Positions 1 to 7,243 of a stretch of DNA of 64,000 bases are shown here, piece by piece (within the stretch, counting starts at the first letter, position 1; every line of letters starts with the position of its first letter). The stretch comes from JACVRW01 sp963812415. Lineage in GTDB: Bacteria > Actinomycetota > Thermoleophilia > Solirubrobacterales > Thermoleophilaceae. Both the position numbers and the translations under genes were made by a program. The notes under the pieces were generated by a model. The model was not told the DNA's origin and did no database searches. It worked only from the letters and a program-made list of their open reading frames with translations. Location of the stretch: NCBI GenBank assembly GCA_963812415.1, contig CAWEVH010000023.1, positions 62,001 through 126,000 of the forward strand, in the 5' to 3' direction.

Positions 1-2
1 AC

Positions 3-713
3 GCGCCCACGCCCGCCGATCCCGAGATCGTGCGGATCGCCGAGGGCGATCGCCGCCTGGCGCGCCGCGTGCGCACCGCCGTCGAGGAAGGGGCGTTCCC
101 GCTCGTGCTCGCGGGCAACTGCAACAGCTGCCTCGGGACCGTCGCCGGCATCGACCCGGCTGCGACGCCGCTCGGGGTGGTCTGGTTCGACGCCCACCCG
201 GACTTCGACACCCCCGACCGCAGCCTCGGCTTCTTCGACGGGATGGGGCTCGCGATCCTCACCGGGAACGGCTGGGAGCTGCTCCGCTCCACCATCCCCG
301 GGTTCACGCCCGTGGCCGAGCGCGACGTCGTGCTCGTCGGCGTCCGCGACGTCGAGCCACACCAGCGCGCCCCCCTTGACGCCTCGGAGCTGCGGGTGCT
401 GGCGGGCAGCGCGTTCACGCCGGCGGAGCTGGCCGCCGCGCTCGACGAGCTGCATCGGCGGGTGCAGCGCGTCTATCTCCACGTCGACCTCGACGCGCTC
501 GACCCGTCCGAGGGCCGCGCCAACCGCTTCGCGGCCGAGGGCGGTCTCAGTCTCGGTCAGCTCGAGGAGGCGATCGAGCTCGTCTTCGCGCGCTTCGAGG
601 TGGCCGCGGCGGCCCTCACCGCGTACGACCCGGAGGTCGACGAGGACGGCCGCATGGCCGCCTCCGCGCGGCGGGTGCTCGGCGCCGTTGCGGGCCGCGC
701 CCTCGCCGGCTGA
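3..713 (+). CDS. Arginase/agmatinase-family (ureohydrolase) protein, 5' partial
   Basis: The reading frame is open to the left edge, so the first visible start (GTG at 30) is probably internal and the N-terminus is missing. The fold is recognised from the metal-binding strands WFDAHPDFD and HVDLDALDP, which supply the Asp/His ligands of the binuclear manganese site of ureohydrolases (C-N hydrolysis of arginine-, agmatine- or formiminoglutamate-like substrates). The first ligand motif, normally GGDH, reads AGNC here, so the usual His is a Cys. Related family members with a Cys at this point are known, but their substrates are mostly unassigned. A convergent LacI-family gene starts its 3' end 15 bases downstream. 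Substrate cannot be assigned. Confidence 0.85.
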   Translation, partial: APTPADPEIVRIAEGDRRLARRVRTAVEEGAFPLVLAGNCNSCLGTVAGIDPAATPLGVVWFDAHPDFDTPDRSLGFFDGMGLAILTGNGWELLRSTIPGFTPVAERDVVLVGVRDVEPHQRAPLDASELRVLAGSAFTPAELAAALDELHRRVQRVYLHVDLDALDPSEGRANRFAAEGGLSLGQLEEAIELVFARFEVAAAALTAYDPEVDEDGRMAASARRVLGAVAGRALAG

Positions 714-728
714 CCCCCCGGCCGGCGC

Positions 729-1745
729 TCAGCCGGGCACCGGCCCCGTCGAGGCGCGCGCCACCAGCACGGGCTCGAACAGCTCCCGGCGCAGCTCGTC
801 GGGCATGTTGTCGTCGAGGGCGTCGAGCAGGAAGCCCGTGGCCGCCTGGGCCACCCGCTCGACGTCCCAGGTGGTGGAGGTGAGCGGCGGGGCCAGCAGG
901 CGCGAGATCGGATGCTCGCCGAAGCCCGCCACCGACACGTCGTCGGGGATCCTGAGCCCGAGCTCCGCGCAGGCCACGCAGACGCCGTAGGCGATCGAGT
1001 CCGACAGGCAGAACATCGCGGTCGGCCGGTCGTCGGCCGACAGCAGCTCGAGCGCGAGCGGCCGCGAGCCGTTGAGGGAGTACGCGCACGGCACGATGCG
1101 ACAGTCGAGCCCGAGCGCGGCGGCCACCTCGGCCACCGCGCGCTCGGCCGGGCGCCCCGGTGAGGTCTCGACCGCCCAGGAGAGCACCTCGACCCGGCGG
1201 TGACCCAGCGAGCTCAGGTGGCGAAGGATGTCCTCCACGCCGCGATCGTTGTCGAACACCACCTCGCCGACGGCGGTCACCCCTGGCAGGGCGTCCCCGA
1301 TCGTGACCACCGGGATGTCCTGCGCGATCGACTCCCAGCCGCCGCTGGGAGGTCCCACGGGCAGCACGATCAGGCCGTCCACCCGGTGGTCGACGAGCCG
1401 CCGGGCGAGCTCGAGCTCGCGCTCGGGCTCGCCGTCCGCGTCCGCCACCAGCGTGCTGCGGTCGGCGTCGTAGAGCTCGCGCTGAACCGCGCGCACCAGC
1501 TCCTGGTTCCAGAAGTCGGCCAGGCTGCCCACGAGCAGCCCGACCACCGTCGTCGTGCCGCCGCGCAGCGCGCGGGCGATCGGATCGGCCTCGTAGCCCA
1601 GCTCATCGGCCGCGGCGCGAACGCGCTCCTCGGTCTCCGCCGAGACGTGCATCCCGCGCAGCGCGTAGCTGACCGCGGCCGTCGACAGACCGGTCTTCTC
1701 CGCCAGCTCCCGGATCGTGGCGCGGCGCTTCGGTCGCTCCGGCAC
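729..1745 (-). CDS. LacI-family transcriptional regulator
   Basis: The N-terminus has the LacI helix-turn-helix (TIRELAEKTGLSTAAVSYAL), followed by the hinge helix ending in YEADPIARALRGG and a periplasmic-binding-protein-like effector domain (VVGLLVGSLADFWNQ; DDVSVAGFGEHP near the C-terminus). I chose the GTG at 1745, which gives 338 residues and places the helix-turn-helix about ten residues in. A TTG at 1784 would add 13 basic residues. It is divergent from the amidohydrolase at 1862, and the intergenic region holds three operator-like boxes, so it probably autoregulates and represses that hydrolase/cupin pair. The effector is unknown, perhaps a sugar or the hydrolase substrate. Confidence 0.93.
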   Translation of the reverse strand: MPERPKRRATIRELAEKTGLSTAAVSYALRGMHVSAETEERVRAAADELGYEADPIARALRGGTTTVVGLLVGSLADFWNQELVRAVQRELYDADRSTLVADADGEPERELELARRLVDHRVDGLIVLPVGPPSGGWESIAQDIPVVTIGDALPGVTAVGEVVFDNDRGVEDILRHLSSLGHRRVEVLSWAVETSPGRPAERAVAEVAAALGLDCRIVPCAYSLNGSRPLALELLSADDRPTAMFCLSDSIAYGVCVACAELGLRIPDDVSVAGFGEHPISRLLAPPLTSTTWDVERVAQAATGFLLDALDDNMPDELRRELFEPVLVARASTGPVPG

Positions 1746-1818
1746 CCTGCGGGAGCGTACTGGACGTCGAGGCGGGGCTTGCAAATCGCCGCATCCGAGC
1801 GCATAATGGGCTCACGAC

Positions 1819-1857
1819 TTAAACGATTCACTGAAACCTTTCAGTGAAACCTTTCAC
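1819..1857. promoter_or_regulatory. Three phased LacI-type operator boxes
   Basis: Three successive boxes have centres exactly 13 bases apart: TTAAACGATTCA (centre 1824/1825), the inverted repeat ACTGAAACCTTTCAGT (1830-1845, 7-base arms) and GTGAAACCTTTCAC (1844-1857, 6-base arms). The AAAC-G/C-TT core resembles LacI/GalR-family operators. They lie between a divergent LacI-family gene and an amidohydrolase gene, so that regulator is the natural ligand. The last box overlaps a GTG at 1844, which argues for the later hydrolase start at 1862. Confidence 0.75.
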
Positions 1858-1861
1858 AAGC

Positions 1862-2806
1862 GTGCAGATCGACGTCCATCAGCACCTCTGGCCCGAGCCG
1901 CTGCTGGCGCAGCTGGCGCGGCGTCACGAGGCGCCGCGACTGCGCCGCTCCGGCGGCGCGGCTGGGTCGTCGAGGTGCCGGGCGAGCCGGACTCGCCGGT
2001 CGACCTCGCCGACCACGACGCCGACGCCCGCGCCGCCCTGGTGCGCGCCGACGGCCTCGACCGCGCCTACGTCGCGCTCTCCTGCCCGCTCGGCATCGAG
2101 TCGCTCGCGCCCGACTCGGCGCGACCGCTGCTCGAGGCCTGGCACGAGGGCGCCGCCGCCCTGCCGGCCGAGCTCGGCGCCTGGGCGGCCCCCTGCCTCG
2201 CCGATCCCGATCCCGGGGAGCTCGCCGCGCTCATCGACGCGGGCTTCGTCGGGCGCCTGCCTGCCCGCCGAGGCGCTCGCCGGTCCGGCGGGCTTCGAGC
2301 GCTGCGGGCCGCTGCTCGCGCTGCTCGAGGAGCGCGACGCGCCGCTGCTCGTTCACCCGGGCCCCGCGCCCGAGACCCTGGCGACGCGCGGCGAGCCCGG
2401 CGGCCGGGCGGCCGTCCCGCCCTGGTGGCCCGCCGCCACCCGGTACGTGGCGGCGATGAACGCCGCCTGGCACGCCTTCGCGACCTTCGGCCGCCCGGCC
2501 CACCCGGAGCTGCGCGTGTGCTTCGCGATGCTGGCCGGGCTCGGGCCGCTCCACCGCGAGCGGCTGCTCGCGCGCGGCGCCAATCCGGCGCCCGACCCGC
2601 TCGTCTTCCTCGACACCTCGTCCTACGGCACGCGCGCGACGGACGCGGTGATCCGCGAGCTCGGGGTCGACGCGCTCGTCTACGGCTCGGACCGGCCGGT
2701 GCTGGCGGCCGCCGAGCCGGAGCTCGGCGAGGCCGTGCGTGTGGCGCTGCGGGACCGCAACCCCGGGCGGCTGCTCGGGCTGGCGGAGGTGGCCACGTGG
2801 CGGTAA
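1862..2806 (+). CDS. Amidohydrolase-2 family metal-dependent hydrolase, two frameshifts
   Basis: The N-terminus MQIDVHQHLW carries the HxH metal motif of amidohydrolase_2 (TIM-barrel) enzymes, which hydrolyse or decarboxylate cyclic and aromatic substrates. The C-terminal part (LVFLDTSSYG, ALVYGSDRPVL) supplies the catalytic Asp strand. Coding sense leaves the first frame near 1960-1980, runs in another frame through DLADHDADARAALVRADGLD, and returns near 2255. Both shifts cancel and the ends share a frame. I take these as sequence errors, though a decayed gene is possible. The start is GTG 1862, because GTG 1844 lies inside an operator box. The next gene begins before this stop, implying co-translation. 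Confidence 0.75.
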   Translation: MQIDVHQHLWPEPLLAQLARRHEAPRLRRSGGAAGSSRCRASRTRRSTSPTTTPTPAPPWCAPTASTAPTSRSPARSASSRSRPTRRDRCSRPGTRAPPPCRPSSAPGRPPASPIPIPGSSPRSSTRASSGACLPAEALAGPAGFERCGPLLALLEERDAPLLVHPGPAPETLATRGEPGGRAAVPPWWPAATRYVAAMNAAWHAFATFGRPAHPELRVCFAMLAGLGPLHRERLLARGANPAPDPLVFLDTSSYGTRATDAVIRELGVDALVYGSDRPVLAAAEPELGEAVRVALRDRNPGRLLGLAEVATWR

Positions 2807-3300
2807 GCCTTGGGTTCGACCGCGACCTCGACCTGCCGGCCCTGCGCCGGCTCGTGGGCGCGATCGGCGCCGACCCGTCGATATGGCGCGAGCTCGTGAA
2901 CCTCGACGCCGAGCACCGCCACTACGCGCAGCTGTGGCGCGACGACCACGTGGACATCTGGGTCATCTCCTGGATGAACGGGCACGACACCGGCTTCCAC
3001 GACCACGACCTGTCGAGCGGCGCGGTCGCGGTCGTGGAGGGCGAGCTCGTCGAGGAGCGGATGGCGCTCGGCGGCCCGCCCCGCCGCCGCGCATACGGGG
3101 CCGGCGAGACGTTCGGGTTCGACGCCTCGCACGTGCACCGCATGCACCAGGCGAGCGGCGGCCCGGCGGTCTCGATCCACGCCTACTCGCCCCCGCTGTG
3201 GCGCATGGGCACGTACCTGATCGAGCCGGACGGGACGCTCCGGCGCACCTCGATCTCGTACGCCGAGGAGCTCCGCCCCACCGACGCCGCCGCGGCGTAG
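2797..3300 (+). CDS. Cysteine dioxygenase-type cupin (CDO family)
   Basis: This 167-residue single-domain cupin has the cysteine dioxygenase pattern. HDTGFHDHDLSSGAVAVVEG carries the HxH iron ligands, HVHRMHQ gives the third His region, and AVSIHAYSPPL matches the conserved SxHxYSPPL strand of bacterial CDO proteins. Family members oxidise a thiol to the sulfinate with O2 and mononuclear Fe(II). The start is GTG 2797, with GGAGG seven bases upstream, and it overlaps the end of the amidohydrolase by ten bases, so the two are translationally coupled. The partner hydrolase suggests the substrate may not be cysteine. A cluster-specific thiol or another small molecule is possible. Confidence 0.88.
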   Translation: MAVSLGFDRDLDLPALRRLVGAIGADPSIWRELVNLDAEHRHYAQLWRDDHVDIWVISWMNGHDTGFHDHDLSSGAVAVVEGELVEERMALGGPPRRRAYGAGETFGFDASHVHRMHQASGGPAVSIHAYSPPLWRMGTYLIEPDGTLRRTSISYAEELRPTDAAAA

Positions 3301-3308
3301 CGGGTCTC

Positions 3309-4835
3309 CTACGAGGCGATCTCGAGCAGGCGGCCGCGCACCGTCTCGACGACCGTCGCCGCCGAGGCGTCGGCCTCGAGCGGCTCGAGCGTGGCGCGCA
3401 CCGCGTCGTAGACCGGCCGCGTGCCCTGGCCGAGCCGCGGCTGCCCCGGCTGCTCGTCGAGCGCCGCGATGGTCACGAGCACCTCGATCGCCAGGATCGT
3501 CTCGAGCACCAGCAGGGCGCGGCGGGCGGACATCACGGCCTGCGGCGCAAGCGTCGCGTGGTCCTCGACGTCGAGATCGAGAGGCGGGCAGTCGAGGGTC
3601 ACCGGCGAGGCGAGCTGCTTGAGCTCGCTCAGGAGCGCCGCGGCGGAGTAGACGACGTAGCCCGGCAGCGACCAGCGCCCTGGCCCGGATCTGCCGCCGA
3701 ACCTGAAGGTCGTCTCCCCGTAGAGCGCGGCGACGAGCTTGTTCATGCGGCGCTCGGACACCATCCCGACGTGCGCGAGCGCAACCCGCAGCGACTCGAA
3801 CGCGAGCGCCAGCCCCATCGGGTGGAAGTTGCCGGTCGACAGCAGGCGCTCACTCTCGATGGAGACGAGCGGACTGTCGTCGATCGCGTTGAGCTCGAGC
3901 TCGACCGCGGCCCGTGCCGCGGCCACCTGGTCGCGCAGGGCGCCGTGCACCTGCGGCATGACGCGGAAGGAGAGCGGGTCCTGCACCGAGCGCGCCGTCT
4001 CCTGGCGTGCCAGGTCGCCGCCGGCGAGCAGCTCGCGCAGGTGGGCGGCCACCGCGATCTGGCCGGGAAGCGGCTTGGCCCGGGCGGCCTCCTCGTCGAA
4101 CGGGCCGGGATTGCCCGCGATCGCCTCCAGGGTGAGCGCGCCGGCCACGTCGGCCAGCACCGCGGTGCGCTCGGCCGCCAGCGTCGCCAGCGCCCCCAGC
4201 CCGATCGAGACGCCGTTGCCGCTGATCAGCGCGAGACCGTCCTTGGGACGCAGCCGGTGCGGCGCGATCGCGGCGCGCGCCAGCGCCTCGCCTCCGGGGA
4301 GCGTGCGTCCCTCGACCCGCGCCTGCCCGCGACCCATCACCACCATCGCGATCGCCGCCATGTGCATGAGGTCGGACGCGCCGACGGAGCCGACCGCGGG
4401 GACGATCGGGTGCACCCCCGCGTTCAGCATCGCCACGAGCGTCTCGAGCGCCCCGGGGTGCGCGCCCGCTCCCCCGCGCGAGATCCCGACGATGCGAGCG
4501 GCCATGATCGCCCGCACATCCTCGTCGGCCAGCGGATCGCCGACGCCGCCGGCGTGGTCCAGGACCATCTGCACCTGGTAGCGGTCCAGATCGTCGGCCG
4601 ACACGGGCCGGTCCCGCCGCGATCCGAGGCCCGTGGTGAGGCCGTAGATCAGCTCGCCGCTCTCGAGCGCCCGCTCGACGACGGCGCGGCTCGCCTCCAC
4701 GCGCCGTTCGACGTCGGGCGCGAGCTCGAGCATCGCGCCCCGGGCGAGGCGCCCGACGTCCTCGACCGCCAGCCCGTCGACCGTGAGCCGGACGACGTCG
4801 GGCGCGGCCGCCGGCCGGGGCGCGGAGTGCTTCAT
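3309..4835 (-). CDS. Aromatic amino acid lyase / histidine ammonia-lyase family, altered MIO motif
   Basis: The 508-residue length is typical of HAL/PAL enzymes. Family landmarks are YGLTTG (the catalytic Tyr loop), ISGNGVS, QDPLSFRVMPQVHG and GNFHP. The MIO-forming Ala-Ser-Gly tripeptide, normally in GSVGASGDLAPL, reads GSVGASDLMHMA (residues 149-160). The Gly is absent and the tripeptide becomes Ala-Ser-Asp, with no local frameshift. Gly is thought to be needed for MIO cyclisation, so ammonia-lyase activity is uncertain. The start is ATG 4835, ten bases after the P450 stop on the same strand, so the pair forms an operon. It could be a diverged lyase or mutase for a special amino acid. Confidence 0.85.
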   Translation of the reverse strand: MKHSAPRPAAAPDVVRLTVDGLAVEDVGRLARGAMLELAPDVERRVEASRAVVERALESGELIYGLTTGLGSRRDRPVSADDLDRYQVQMVLDHAGGVGDPLADEDVRAIMAARIVGISRGGAGAHPGALETLVAMLNAGVHPIVPAVGSVGASDLMHMAAIAMVVMGRGQARVEGRTLPGGEALARAAIAPHRLRPKDGLALISGNGVSIGLGALATLAAERTAVLADVAGALTLEAIAGNPGPFDEEAARAKPLPGQIAVAAHLRELLAGGDLARQETARSVQDPLSFRVMPQVHGALRDQVAAARAAVELELNAIDDSPLVSIESERLLSTGNFHPMGLALAFESLRVALAHVGMVSERRMNKLVAALYGETTFRFGGRSGPGRWSLPGYVVYSAAALLSELKQLASPVTLDCPPLDLDVEDHATLAPQAVMSARRALLVLETILAIEVLVTIAALDEQPGQPRLGQGTRPVYDAVRATLEPLEADASAATVVETVRGRLLEIAS

Positions 4836-4845
4836 CGGGTCGATG

Positions 4846-6038
4846 CTAATCCCACACCACCCGCAGCTCGGGCGGCTTGCGGAACACGAGACCGCGCGGG
4901 GCGGCTCGGTGGTCGGGGTCGAGACGCAGGCCCGGAAGCCCGTCGAGGAGGCGGCCGACCGCCGTGTGCGCCTCGAGACGCGCGAGGTGCATGCCGAGGC
5001 ACACGTGGGGCCCATGCGCGAAGGCGACCTGCAGCCGGGCGTTCTCGCGCCGGACGTCGAAGCGATCCGGGTCGGGAAAGACCGCCGGATCGCGGTTCGC
5101 GCCCGCGATCGAGATCGTCACGAGCTCGCCACGCTCGATCGGCGCGCCTCCGAGCTCCACGTCCGCGGTCGCGTAGCGATCGATCACGGCGGCCGCGGGC
5201 TCGAGGCGCAGCGACTCCTCGACGGCGTTCGGCAGCAGCGCGCGCTCCGTGTCCACGAGCGCGCGCTGTTCGGGATGCGAGAGCAGGTGCAGGACGGCGT
5301 TCGCGATCATCCCCTCGGTCGTCTCGATGCCGCCGAACATGAGCACGGCGGCGTTCGAGGTGACCTCGGCACGCGCGAGCTCGCCCGGGCCGCTGGCCGC
5401 GGCCACGAGGGAGTAGTCGGGATCGCGATCGAGGCTCGGCTCGACGCCGACCCGGAGCGCCTCGAACGCCTCACGGCCGCGTGTCGCTGACGGGCCTGCC
5501 CGCCGCGACCCCCGTCACGGCATCGACGATCGCGTCGTACCAGCCGAGCATGGTGGCCGCGTCGGTGCCCTCCAGGCCGAGCGACGTGCGCCACGACTCT
5601 TGCTGCGAGCGGGCCCGCGAATGCGCGGCGAAGCTCGGCCTCGCGAGCTGGACGGAGCGATTCCACGAGTGCGTCGGTCTCCGCCTCGACCAGCTCGGTG
5701 AAGCGATCGCGGACGGCGTCCAGGCGAAACGGTGCGGCAAACGGGTCGCGATGACGGCGATGCGCGGACCCGTCGAGCGAGAGCATGCTCGGGCCCACCA
5801 CCTGGCCGGTGGAGAAGCGCGGGTCGTCGACCGTGAACGTCTCCGAGTCGCGCATCGCGGTCAGGGCGAGGTCGCGCCTCGTGACGAGCCAGGCCTCGAG
5901 AGCCGGCAGCCACGACACCGGCTCCTGCTCGCGCAGCCGTGCGAGCAGCGGATGCGGGTCGCGGTCGAGCTCCTCGACGGTCGCCGCCGCCCCGATCGGG
6001 AACCCGGCCTCTCGCGCGCTTCGAGACGCTTCACGCAC
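4846..6038 (-). CDS. Cytochrome P450, at least two frameshifts
   Basis: The C-terminal half shows the I-helix oxygen-binding motif (FGGIETTEG), the ExxR of the K-helix (EESLR) and the haem-thiolate loop FAHGPHVCLGMHLAR, with Cys as fifth iron ligand. This identifies a soluble bacterial P450 monooxygenase. The N-terminal half (LLARLREQEPVSWLPALEAW; SMLSLDGSAHRRHRDPF, the C-helix W/HxxxR region) lies in another frame. A short middle segment (EGTDAATMLGWYDAIVDAV) lies in a third, so frames change near 5600 and again near 5470. The start is uncertain: GTG 6038 is used, and ATG 6116 would add a proline/arginine-rich leader. No redox partner gene is adjacent. It is co-directional with the lyase-like gene and could hydroxylate its substrate or product. 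Confidence 0.82.
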
Positions 6039-6124
6039 GTTGCGTATCTTGGCGACCGGTGGCCGCCGTCCCCTGCCCGCGCACGGTGGCGAGGCCCGGG
6101 CACCCTGATATATCATGGCCCGCA

Positions 6125-7243
6125 GTGACGGACTCGCGCGGCACCGCCGCCGTCGAGACCTCCGAGACGCCCATCGTCCGGGAAACCTCCGCCGAGCCGG
6201 TCGTCCGTGCCGAGGGCGTCTGGAAGATCTTCGGCCCGCATGGCGACAGGCTCGTCGGCACGCCCGACGCGGAGCTCTCGCGCGCCGAGCTGCGCGAGAA
6301 GACCGGCTGCGTCGTCGCCGTCCGCGACGTCTCGATCGACATCCAGCCGGGCGAGGTGTTCGTGGTGATGGGCCTCTCCGGCTCCGGTAAGTCGACCCTC
6401 ATCCGCACGCTCATCCGCCTGATCGAGCCGAGCGCCGGCAGCATCCACATAACCGGGCAGGACGTGGTCGCCGCCGAGTCCGCCGAGCTGCGCGAGCTGC
6501 GTCGTCACAAGGTCTCGATGGTGTTCCAGCACTTCGGCCTGCTGGCTCATCGCAGGGTGATCGACAACGTGGCGTTCGGGCTCGAGATCCAGGGCGTCTC
6601 CAAGCCGGAACGGCTCGCGCGCGCGAACGAGATCCTCTCGCTGGTCGGGCTCGAGGACGCCGCCAACCAGTTCCCCGACCAGCTCTCGGGCGGCATGCAG
6701 CAGCGCGTCGGCCTGGCGCGCGCGTTCGCCGTCGATCCAGAGCTGATGCTCTACGACGAGCCCTTCAGCGCGCTCGACCCGCTGATCCGCCGCGACATGC
6801 AGGACGAGGTCTGCCGACTCCAGATCGAAACCGGCAAGACGATGCTGTTCATCACCCACGACCTGCCGGAGGCGCTACGACTCGGGGACCGGATCGCGAT
6901 CATGCGCGACGGCGCGATCGTGCAGCTGGGCACGCCCGAGGAGCTGGTGGGCTCGCCCGCCGACGACTACGTGGCCAACTTCGTGCGCGACATCCCGCGC
7001 ACCCACGTGCTCACCCTGCGCTGGATCATGCGCGACCCCCGCCCAGGCGAGGAGAGCTCCGGCCCGGAGCTCCCGGTGAGCACGAAGGTCAACGACGCCG
7101 TTGGGGTCGTGGCCGCCACCGACGGCCCGGTGCGCGCGGTCGAGAACGGTCGCTGCGTGGGCATCGTCGACCGCGTGAGCGTGCTCGACGCGATGGCCCC
7201 GGTGAGGAGAGCACGAGGGCGCCGGGCCGGTGGCGGTAGCTAG
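6125..7243 (+). CDS. proV: Glycine betaine/proline ABC transporter ATP-binding protein
   Basis: This 372-residue ATPase matches the ProV/OpuAA type. It has an N-terminal extension before the fold, Walker A GLSGSGKST (83-91), Q-loop VFQHFGLL, signature LSGGMQQRVGLAR, Walker B LMLYDEPFSALD and switch FITHD. The insert with EKTGCVVAVRDVS before Walker A is typical of osmoprotectant importers. The C-terminal ~90 residues resemble a degenerate CBS region used in osmosensing. The start is GTG 6125. The permease GTG lies 14 bases before this stop, giving an operon in the order ATPase, permease, binding protein. Confidence 0.93.
   Translation: MTDSRGTAAVETSETPIVRETSAEPVVRAEGVWKIFGPHGDRLVGTPDAELSRAELREKTGCVVAVRDVSIDIQPGEVFVVMGLSGSGKSTLIRTLIRLIEPSAGSIHITGQDVVAAESAELRELRRHKVSMVFQHFGLLAHRRVIDNVAFGLEIQGVSKPERLARANEILSLVGLEDAANQFPDQLSGGMQQRVGLARAFAVDPELMLYDEPFSALDPLIRRDMQDEVCRLQIETGKTMLFITHDLPEALRLGDRIAIMRDGAIVQLGTPEELVGSPADDYVANFVRDIPRTHVLTLRWIMRDPRPGEESSGPELPVSTKVNDAVGVVAATDGPVRAVENGRCVGIVDRVSVLDAMAPVRRARGRRAGGGS

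Noticed and set aside
2811..2820. tRNA T-loop-like GGTTCGAC
   Set aside because: Lies inside the cysteine-dioxygenase-like gene with no acceptor or anticodon stems; the same holds for a similar string near 25458.
2739..5342. An 867-codon open frame on the + strand opposite the lyase and P450 genes
   Set aside because: Arg/Ala/Gly-rich with no motif; it mirrors two clearly coding minus-strand genes and arises from G/C third positions.
6107..6116. TATAT-containing stretch as a shared -10 for P450 and the importer
   Set aside because: No matching -35 at a suitable distance on either strand could be supported.
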